From an uncultured Lachnospiraceae bacterium (lineage in GTDB: Bacteria; Bacillota_A; Clostridia; Lachnospirales; Lachnospiraceae), in contig CAMKAA010000037.1 in NCBI GenBank assembly GCA_946410365.1, positions 1 to 7,976 of the forward strand: DNA of 7,976 bases, written 5' to 3'. The notes beneath the pieces are model-generated. The model saw only the letters and a list, made by a program, of their open reading frames with translations. It ran no database searches and was not told the origin of the DNA. This document shows, in pieces, positions 1-4,779 of the stretch. How positions within the stretch are numbered: the first letter of the stretch is position 1; the number at the start of each line of letters is the position of its first letter. Both the position numbers and the translations under genes were made by a program.

Positions 1-35
1 CCTTTCGGATACCTTAAAGTCCCGGATCGCCGCTG

Positions 36-917
36 TCACATCCGGGAAGGAAGAAGCCTTTGAAACCCCTCCCCGCTTCTGCTGTAATGGTAGACAGCGT
101 CTGTAAGTACATCGCCCGGTTCGACCTGCGTTCTGTTCACTTCTTTTACGATCTGAAGAAGCACTTCGGGATCCTGCCCGCTGTCAGTTACAAGGATCAG
201 CTCATTTACCGAACTGGGCAGGATGAACAGATCCTTTCCCAGCGCTTCCCCGATACAATCGAGAAAGCCCGGGTAAAACGCGACCGCGGCGCCTCCCGCG
301 TAATAACTGTTGCTGATCACAAACAGTTCATTGTCATCCTCTTCCTGAGTGCACAGGATTTCATTGAGCTGCCTGAATGTGGGAGGCATGATCCTGGGTG
401 CGTTAAGGATCGCCTCCTCCATCACTTCAGCAGCAGTCACTCCCCAGTATTTTAAAAAGCCTTCTCTTACCTTGATACATCCGGTGCCGTGATGATCATT
501 TGTAAAAATGATCGGGATCAGCGCCAGGTCCTCGATCTTTTTGTAGATCATATCCTCCAGGTACTCCCTGTTTTTCTCTTCTCCTATGACCACCAGACCA
601 AGGTTTTTTCTCACACATTCATAATCATCGATATCAATATTCCCCGGAATTGAGTCCAGGTTATTCTCCCTGGCATAATTAATAAGGCTTTCCGCGATGT
701 CTTCCGGCGCGGTGCCGTTCAGGTAGGCCTCATACAGATCTTCAAAATAAAAGGTCGGCGCGGCCGCAGCCCCCGGCAGCTGAAGCGTACAGCCGTGCAG
801 TCCCTTCCTGTTCTGCTTGTTGATCCTCTTAAATGAGATTTCCATCTCTTCCGGTCTGAGTCTCATAAGACACTCTCTCATTTCATCATAGAATCTGTTC
901 TTTTTATCAGTCTTCAC
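36..917 (-). CDS. DUF5688 family protein, function unknown
   Basis: Protein of 293 residues that I recognise as DUF5688, a family of unknown function common in Lachnospiraceae. Family-like stretches are the N-terminal FYDEMREC segment, EEKNREYLEDMIYKKIEDLALIP in the middle third (the family's 'EKNRELL...P.K.F.DLAI' region), and ILPSSVNELILV followed by a VYHYSR ending. There is no signal peptide, membrane segment or metal motif, so it is probably cytoplasmic. The start is chosen as GTG at 917 because AAGGAGAG lies 4 bases upstream. The same frame opens further up to an ATG at 995, but that ATG lies just before the efp terminator and its 26 extra codons run through the hairpin. It lies downstream of efp; a weak promoter at 994-1022 may serve it, otherwise it depends on read-through. 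The stop overlaps an ATG in the pattern ATGTGA. Family call fairly firm, function unknown. Confidence 0.85.
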   Translation of the reverse strand: MKTDKKNRFYDEMRECLMRLRPEEMEISFKRINKQNRKGLHGCTLQLPGAAAAPTFYFEDLYEAYLNGTAPEDIAESLINYARENNLDSIPGNIDIDDYECVRKNLGLVVIGEEKNREYLEDMIYKKIEDLALIPIIFTNDHHGTGCIKVREGFLKYWGVTAAEVMEEAILNAPRIMPPTFRQLNEILCTQEEDDNELFVISNSYYAGGAAVAFYPGFLDCIGEALGKDLFILPSSVNELILVTDSGQDPEVLLQIVKEVNRTQVEPGDVLTDAVYHYSRSGEGFQRLLPSRM

Positions 918-929
918 AGTACTCTCCTT
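918..929 (-). promoter_or_regulatory. RBS that fixes the GTG start of the DUF5688 gene
   Basis: On the minus strand AAGGAGAG occupies 929-922 and is separated by TACT from the GTG at 917-915. It is the only strong Shine-Dalgarno sequence in the first part of the open frame, and it lies beyond the efp terminator. This favours the 293-residue product over a 319-residue product starting at 995. Confidence 0.75.
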
Positions 930-950
930 GTCAAAATTCAGATGTGCAAT

Positions 951-989
951 AAAAAAAGACAATGGGAATTGGTCTTTCCCATTGTCTTT
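951..989 (-). terminator. Rho-independent terminator of efp
   Basis: A perfect 14-bp inverted repeat (955-968 and 976-989) with a 7-base loop is followed on the minus strand by a run of Ts (complement of 951-957). It begins 36 bases past the efp stop. The A-rich 5' arm pairs with the start of the T run, which is typical of a strong intrinsic terminator. Confidence 0.92.
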
Positions 990-993
990 CAGC

Positions 994-1022
994 ATTATCT
1001 TGATTTGAAAAGTATGTGCGTA
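994..1022 (-). promoter_or_regulatory. Possible weak promoter for the DUF5688 gene
   Basis: Minus-strand TACGCA (1022-1017) and GATAAT (999-994) are separated by 17 bases, between the efp stop and the efp terminator. The -10 box is one base off consensus but the -35 matches at only three of six positions. If used, its transcript would begin with the terminator hairpin. It is proposed mainly because there is almost no room for a promoter between the terminator and the GTG start. Confidence 0.25.
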
Positions 1023-1025
1023 CTC

Positions 1026-1583
1026 TTAAGCTCTGGACAGATATTCGCCGGTTCTCGTGTCGATCTTGATCACATCGCCGATGTTGCAGAACAGCGGCAC
1101 GCTTACGGTAGCGCCGGTCTCAACAGTTGCGGGCTTTGTGGCACCGGTTGCGGTATTGCCTTTGAAGCCGGGCTCAGTCTCCGTGATCTCAAGTTCTACA
1201 AACATCGGAGGCTCCATGTTGAACACGTTTCCGTTGTAAGATACGAGCTTGACCATATCATTTTCCTTGACGAACTTCATATTGTCGCCGACAACGTCCT
1301 TGCCAAGGCTGATCTGATCATAAGTCTCTGTATCCATGTAAGCATAAAGATCGCCATCCGCATACAGATACTGATACTCTTTCCTGTCGATCCTCGCCTG
1401 AGGGAATTTCTCAGTAGGGCGGAAAGTTGTCTCTGTAACACCGCCGTTGATCACATCTTTTAACTTGGTTCTGACAAACGCAGCGCCCTTGCCGGGTTTG
1501 ACGTGCTGGAATTCAATGATCTCCAGTACTGTTCCGTCCTTTTCAATCGTAATGCCGTTTCTGAAATCACTTGCAGAAATCAT
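1026..1583 (-). CDS. efp: Translation elongation factor P
   Basis: EF-P binds between the P and E sites of stalled ribosomes and promotes peptide bonds at consecutive prolines. The 185-residue product is the normal full length and shows the three-domain order: KOW-like N-terminal domain (about 1-62), OB-like middle domain (about 65-125) and C-terminal OB-like domain (about 130-185). The tip loop reads [11 protein letters not shown], with Lys32 at the position that is modified in many bacteria; no modification enzyme gene is present in the window. The C-terminal domain has the conserved [20 protein letters not shown] segment and ends in YLSRA. A strong AGGAGGT site precedes the ATG. It has its own promoter (1623-1651) and terminator (951-989), so it is probably a single-gene unit, possibly with read-through from nrdR. 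Nothing looks unusual. Confidence 0.98.
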   Translation of the reverse strand: MISASDFRNGITIEKDGTVLEIIEFQHVKPGKGAAFVRTKLKDVINGGVTETTFRPTEKFPQARIDRKEYQYLYADGDLYAYMDTETYDQISLGKDVVGDNMKFVKENDMVKLVSYNGNVFNMEPPMFVELEITETEPGFKGNTATGATKPATVETGATVSVPLFCNIGDVIKIDTRTGEYLSRA

Positions 1584-1622
1584 AAAGATACCTCCTGATG
1601 TACTCGCGTCTAATACTAATTT

Positions 1623-1651
1623 ATTCTATACTACAGAGATTCATTTTTCAA
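1623..1651 (-). promoter_or_regulatory. Sigma-A promoter of efp
   Basis: Minus-strand TTGAAA (1651-1646) and TAGAAT (1628-1623) are separated by exactly 17 bases. Each box is close to consensus (TTGACA, TATAAT). Transcription would start near 1616 and give a leader of about 33 bases containing the AGGAGGT site. Confidence 0.75.
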
Positions 1652-1700
1652 CAGACATTTCTCTGCCGGTCCGATGAAGTGCGGCCCTCTTTATAAAGGA

Positions 1701-2159
1701 TCACTCTTCAGAATTAAGAACTTTCCTCAGTTCCTCCATAAATGTCTCTACATCCTTAAATTCCCTGTAAACAGACGCAAACCTGACATACGCGACAGGA
1801 TCGAGCTTATTGATCTTAGCCATGACAAGCTCTCCGATCTGTTTGCTGGAGATCTCCTTCTCATCTCTTTCAAAGACTTCCGCCTCGATCTCGTCGACGA
1901 TCTTCTTGATCTGAGCCGCGCTGACAGGTCTCTTGTGGCAGGCGCGCAGAATTCCGCCCTCGATCTTGGAGCGGTCAAAGATCTCCCGGTTGTTGTCCTT
2001 CTTGGTGACCATCATCGGGATCATCTCGATCTTCTCATACGTCGTAAATCTCTTGCCGCACGAATCGCAGATCCTTCTTCTGCGGATCGAATTGTTATCC
2101 TCCACCGGCCTTGAATCAATTACTCTCGTATCATCCTTTCCGCAGTAGGGACATCTCAT
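1701..2159 (-). CDS. nrdR: Transcriptional repressor NrdR
   Basis: NrdR is a zinc-ribbon, ATP-cone repressor of ribonucleotide reductase genes; it senses ATP/dATP and binds NrdR boxes upstream of nrd operons. The 152-residue product has the standard length. The zinc ribbon carries Cys3, Cys6, Cys31 and Cys34 (CPYC and CDSC), followed by the arginine-rich RRRR segment and GKRFTTYEKIE. The ATP-cone domain spans about 49-139 and contains VTKKDNNREIFDRSK and the VAYVRFASVYREFKD stretch. An AGAGGTGA site precedes the ATG. No nrd gene or recognisable NrdR box pair lies in this window, so its targets are elsewhere. It sits between the pyruvate-kinase-like gene and efp, with no clear terminator on either side. 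It may therefore be partly co-transcribed with the upstream gene, with an extended -10 promoter of its own. Confidence 0.97.
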   Translation of the reverse strand: MRCPYCGKDDTRVIDSRPVEDNNSIRRRRICDSCGKRFTTYEKIEMIPMMVTKKDNNREIFDRSKIEGGILRACHKRPVSAAQIKKIVDEIEAEVFERDEKEISSKQIGELVMAKINKLDPVAYVRFASVYREFKDVETFMEELRKVLNSEE

Positions 2160-2209
2160 GATTTCACCTCTTCCTGAGCATCAGTGTTTTTCAGCATTTC
2201 CAATTCTTA

Positions 2210-2218
2210 ATGATAGCA
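2210..2218 (-). promoter_or_regulatory. Possible extended -10 promoter of nrdR
   Basis: The minus strand reads TGC TATCAT (2218-2210), matching the extended -10 pattern TGnTATnAT. The region 16 bases upstream gives only TGCATT as a -35. Transcription would start near 2203, about 44 bases before the nrdR ATG. The 78-base gap between the two genes has no terminator, so co-transcription with the pyruvate-kinase-like gene is equally possible. Confidence 0.4.
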
Positions 2219-2237
2219 TAATTTCCGGGAGAATGCA

Positions 2238-3290
2238 TCAGCTCCGCTTTTCTCTTTCCTTTCTCCATTTAAGGCCTTCTAGTGCTGTCTTTACGAGGTA
2301 CCGGGACGCAGGCACAGGATACAGGCCTGAAGCGGATTCTCCGGTGATCATGACAGCCGAAGCTCCGTCGCTCACCGCGTTGAAGATATCTGATACCTCA
2401 GCTCTTGTCGGCACCGGAGAGTGCTCCATGCTGGCCAGCATTTGTGTCACCACCATAAAGGGAACCGCCGCCGAGAGGCATTTCTCCGATATTTCTTTCT
2501 GCACCCGGGGCAGTTCCCAGAGCGGGACCGCATTTCCCAGGTCTCCCCTTGCGATGACAAGCATATCAGTAAGAGGAAGGATCTCCTCTACGGCTTTGAT
2601 CCCTTCCCGGTTCTCTATTTTGGCAAATAACCGGCAGCTTCCTGCGCCGCATTCCGCCATTGCCTTCCGAACTTCCATAAGATCGCCTTCGCCGCGCACA
2701 AAGGGCTGCATCACGTCGGTGACACCTGCTTTCGAAGCGCATTTAAGGTTCAGCAGGTCCTGCTGTGTCAGAGTACTTCCTGTGACAGACATCCCCTCTA
2801 CAGCAATACTCTTTCTGCTGAGAACCGGCCCGCCCGTGAGAACAGCTGCCTGAATTCTCCTCATATGGGCTGTGTCATCCCGCTTAATAAGGCGAAGACG
2901 TATCTTGCCGTCATCGATCAGAACAACCATCCCGGGTTCATAATGCCCGAATATCTCGCAGGGAACAGGAATCGTATCCGGATCCTCTGCCGATTCATCT
3001 CTCACCGACAGATAGACAGTATCCCCCTGCTCCACACAGAGCCCTTTTTTTACATTGCCGATCCGCAGTTCAGGTCCTTGCATATCGATCAGAAGCGAAG
3101 GGCTGATTCCTTCAAGATCCGCCGCTATGTGAAAAGCTTCGATCATCGATGCGCTGTCTTCAAGGGTGCCGTGGGAAAGATTGAGTCTCATGCCGGTTAT
3201 TCCGGCCGCGAACATCTGCCTGAGCACCTCTGTATCTCTGCAGGATGGTCCGAGTGTTCCGTATATTTCCAACTCCGGTTTTATGATCAT
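2238..3290 (-). CDS. Short pyruvate-kinase-like protein lacking the C-terminal domain
   Basis: Pyruvate kinase turns phosphoenolpyruvate and ADP into pyruvate and ATP. This 350-residue protein covers only the barrel (A) and lid (B) domains; usual enzymes are about 470 residues or more. Recognisable motifs are GTLGPSC (11-17), RLNLSHG with Arg35, Asn37 and Ser39, GPE at 72-74, IDDGKI (125-130), AKIENREG with catalytic-type Lys224 and metal-type Glu226, ARGDLG with Asp250, VTQMLASM with Thr282, PTRAEVSD (294-301) and ITGESASG. It stops where the allosteric C-domain would begin. Odd points are DMQGP in place of DTKGP, QPFVR in place of ASFVR, and loss of the GVNLPG motif at the B-to-A return (KSIAVEG here). 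The metal and lysine residues are kept, so some catalysis is plausible, but the substrate may differ. A GGAGG site 6 bases from the ATG supports the start. I expect a separate full-length pyruvate kinase elsewhere (inference). Confidence 0.88.
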   Translation of the reverse strand: MIIKPELEIYGTLGPSCRDTEVLRQMFAAGITGMRLNLSHGTLEDSASMIEAFHIAADLEGISPSLLIDMQGPELRIGNVKKGLCVEQGDTVYLSVRDESAEDPDTIPVPCEIFGHYEPGMVVLIDDGKIRLRLIKRDDTAHMRRIQAAVLTGGPVLSRKSIAVEGMSVTGSTLTQQDLLNLKCASKAGVTDVMQPFVRGEGDLMEVRKAMAECGAGSCRLFAKIENREGIKAVEEILPLTDMLVIARGDLGNAVPLWELPRVQKEISEKCLSAAVPFMVVTQMLASMEHSPVPTRAEVSDIFNAVSDGASAVMITGESASGLYPVPASRYLVKTALEGLKWRKEREKRS

Positions 3291-3313
3291 GCAAATCCTC
3301 CGCTCTTATCTGT

Positions 3314-3348
3314 AAAATGCGGCCGTAAGATCTGTTCTTACGACCGCA
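3314..3348 (-). terminator. Hairpin with T run: terminator of the wall hydrolase gene and possible leader hairpin
   Basis: A 13-bp stem (3318-3330 with 3336-3348) has a 5-base loop; one pair is a G-U wobble in the minus-strand RNA. It is followed by TTTT (complement of 3314-3317) and then ACAG. It lies 28 bases past the hydrolase stop and 24 bases before the pyruvate-kinase-like start. The T run is short, so termination may be incomplete. A near-consensus promoter lies upstream of it (3361-3389), so the hairpin would also be part of the next gene's leader. Confidence 0.8.
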
Positions 3349-3360
3349 GTCTGCTTCGCT

Positions 3361-3389
3361 ATTATAAGTTCTTTATTACGGTTGTTCAA
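3361..3389 (-). promoter_or_regulatory. Sigma-A promoter for the pyruvate-kinase-like gene, overlapping the end of the hydrolase gene
   Basis: Minus-strand TTGAAC (3389-3384) and a perfect TATAAT (3366-3361) are separated by exactly 17 bases. The -35 lies in the last codons of the hydrolase gene, and its stop codon (3378-3376) is in the spacer. Transcription would start near 3355, a few bases before the hairpin at 3348-3318. Only 24 bases separate the hairpin from the next start codon, and I see no promoter there. Confidence 0.65.
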
Positions 3390-4605
3390 AAACGACAACA
3401 GAGTCTCCCGAAACATTCATTGCCGGATCTTCGCTCATCACGATTTCTCCCTTGCCGCCTTCTCCAACTCCAAGTTTCGATGTATCGATAGTATTGCCGT
3501 TTACAGCGCTGCTGGGCTTGTAATCACCGGGATTGATCTGTGTTTCCTGACCGGGCGTGGCAACGGAAGCAGCCGAACTCTGGGAGCCTGATCCGGCTTC
3601 CTGGATCGTCTGCGCTACGTCGGAAAGTTTATCAGGCAGCGGCAGAGGATCCGCAGAGGGAGCGTTCACCGTAACTTCCTGTTCGATCTCCTTCTCGATC
3701 ACAGAGCTTGCGATCTCCGCGTCTGTGATATTGTTCTTGTCATTAAAGGAGTTGACGCTGGTCATCTTGCCGTTGCTGTCAAAGAATGTCATCTTGCCGT
3801 CGACTTCGCTCCAGCCGACCTGCATCTTTCCTGTTTCCTCGTCAAAATAGTACTTGTTGCCGTTTATCTCCTGCCAGCCATACTGAAGCACCCCATCCTC
3901 ATCTGAGAAGTAAGTGTCGCCTTCTGTTGAGAAGAGGCCCTTCTTCAGGATACCGTCCTGATCAAGATAGTAGCGTTCATCGTCAAGTTCCAGCCAGCCG
4001 TAGTGGAGTGTTCCGTCCGTGTAGTGATAAACTGTACCGAGTTTCGTCTCGATCCATTGATCATAAGCGTAGATCTTATATCTGTTCCAATAGGTTCCTG
4101 ACGCGAGATTTCCTCTGCTGCCAGACTGCCCGCTTCTGTCTGCCGGCCTCTCAAAGTCATAACAGAACCTGTAAGCGGCATTATATGCGGCTTCACTGGA
4201 GTTGTCCAGGTTCATCAGGTATCTGTAGAGGCTCGGATAATAACTTCTGAGTTCGTGTGTGAGATAGGATAGCTGACCGGCCATGGATTCGGGATCGAAT
4301 CCGTGATCCCAGCAGTAGTACTCAAGACCGTCAAGGCGGCCTCCCATCCACTGGCAGAGGCCGTATGCACCGCCCCAGCTTCCGGCACCGGGATGAAAAT
4401 TGGATTCGTGCCGGATGTTTGCCATGATCCCGCACGCAGCCGCTACGTTAAATCCCAGTGTATCAGTCAGATAAAAGAAAGCTGTCTCTTCGTTGCTCGC
4501 CGCTTTCGCAGGCAATGAAGGCGCCATAGCCGCCAAAGTGATCGCGGCAGCTGCAAGCCAGGCAACTGTATACTTACTGATTCGGGAGACCAACGCGTTT
4601 CTCAT
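3376..4605 (-). CDS. Secreted lysozyme-like wall hydrolase (phage tail lysozyme fold) with cell-wall-binding repeats
   Basis: A predicted peptidoglycan hydrolase of 409 residues acting outside the cell. A signal peptide covers residues 1-35 (hydrophobic core AWLAAAAITLAAMA, likely cut after AKA). The catalytic domain, about 38-180, resembles the phage tail lysozyme family: IRHESNFHP places Glu67 as the likely catalytic acid, and AYGLCQW (80-86) is the second signature. Residues 190-282 hold about four to five choline/glucan-binding-type repeats (LHYGWLELDDERYYLD, LQYGWQEINGNKYYFD, MQVGWSEVDGK). The tail from about 285 is rich in Ser, Pro, Glu and Gly, with no LPXTG anchor. Four cysteines (58, 84, 98, 148) lie in the catalytic part. 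The start is the ATG at 4605, backed by AAAGGAG and a clean signal peptide; an upstream ATG in the same frame at 4722 lies ahead of the promoter. No other phage genes are near, so it is probably a host wall-remodelling enzyme. Exact bond specificity is unknown. Confidence 0.88.
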   Translation of the reverse strand: MRNALVSRISKYTVAWLAAAAITLAAMAPSLPAKAASNEETAFFYLTDTLGFNVAAACGIMANIRHESNFHPGAGSWGGAYGLCQWMGGRLDGLEYYCWDHGFDPESMAGQLSYLTHELRSYYPSLYRYLMNLDNSSEAAYNAAYRFCYDFERPADRSGQSGSRGNLASGTYWNRYKIYAYDQWIETKLGTVYHYTDGTLHYGWLELDDERYYLDQDGILKKGLFSTEGDTYFSDEDGVLQYGWQEINGNKYYFDEETGKMQVGWSEVDGKMTFFDSNGKMTSVNSFNDKNNITDAEIASSVIEKEIEQEVTVNAPSADPLPLPDKLSDVAQTIQEAGSGSQSSAASVATPGQETQINPGDYKPSSAVNGNTIDTSKLGVGEGGKGEIVMSEDPAMNVSGDSVVVFEQP

Positions 4606-4610
4606 AACAA

Positions 4611-4617
4611 CTCCTTT
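4611..4617 (-). promoter_or_regulatory. RBS fixing the start of the wall hydrolase
   Basis: AAAGGAG on the minus strand (4617-4611) lies 5 bases before the ATG at 4605-4603. The longer in-frame ATG at 4722 lies upstream of the predicted promoter, so it would not be on the transcript. It would also put 39 extra residues in front of the signal peptide. Confidence 0.8.
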
Positions 4618-4672
4618 ATACCTCAACACCTTGATTTCGCCATCGAAAACAGGGCAGAACAGACACGAATTA

Positions 4673-4701
4673 ATTATAAAGTTTCCGTTTCTATCTTGCA
4701 A
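4673..4701 (-). promoter_or_regulatory. Sigma-A promoter of the wall hydrolase gene
   Basis: Minus-strand TTGCAA (4701-4696) and a perfect TATAAT (4678-4673) are separated by 17 bases. Transcription would start near 4666, giving a leader of about 60 bases. The region immediately upstream (4702-4779) is very AT-rich, which could help polymerase binding as an UP-like element. Confidence 0.75.
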
Positions 4702-4747
4702 CGAGTTGTTATGCTTTCGCAATCTTTTTATTATTTGTTTGTTATTT

Positions 4748-4766
4748 TTATAATTTCTTTATAATT
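4748..4766. repeat. Two TTATAATT copies 11 bp apart in AT-rich spacer
   Basis: TTATAATT occurs at 4748-4755 and 4759-4766, an 11-bp period of about one helical turn. The inverse, AATTATAA, occurs at 4672-4679 over the hydrolase -10 box. The surrounding spacer between the transferase stop and the hydrolase promoter is so AT-rich that chance is a fair explanation. No hairpin terminator for the transferase gene is visible here. Confidence 0.3.
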
Positions 4767-4779
4767 AGTTGTAACTTTC

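Noticed and set aside
1..39. A following gene starting at GTG that overlaps the DUF5688 stop (ATGTGA), reading VTAAIRDFKVSER
   Set aside because: The frame is open to the window edge but only 13 codons are visible, and there is no Shine-Dalgarno sequence upstream. It cannot be told from chance.
21..46. Inverted repeat CCCGGAT/ATCCGGG around the DUF5688 stop codon, as a terminator
   Set aside because: The 7-bp stem has a 12-base loop and no T run follows on either strand (minus strand continues GACTTTAAGG), so terminator function is not supported.
60..455. Plus-strand open frame of 131 codons
   Set aside because: It is antisense to the DUF5688 gene, has no recognisable protein and fits the pattern of a shadow frame. 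The same holds for the other plus-strand frames across efp, nrdR, the pyruvate-kinase-like gene, the hydrolase and the transferase.
925..935. TTGACA just upstream of the DUF5688 start, read as a -35 box
   Set aside because: On the minus strand it runs directly into the AAGGAGAG ribosome binding site and start codon, with no -10 at the right distance before the gene.
1660..1700. Hairpin potential around CCTTTATAAAGAGG after nrdR, as a terminator
   Set aside because: The stem is short and bulged, its loop would be too small, and no T run follows. nrdR may read through into efp.
4606..4722. Longer hydrolase start at 4722
   Set aside because: It lies upstream of the TTGCAA/TATAAT promoter, would bury the signal peptide behind 39 residues, and has no good ribosome binding site, unlike the ATG at 4605.
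4740..4770. Plus-strand TATAAT sequences as an antisense promoter into the transferase gene
   Set aside because: No acceptable -35 box lies 16-18 bases upstream of either copy, and the region is so AT-rich that TATAAT by chance is likely.
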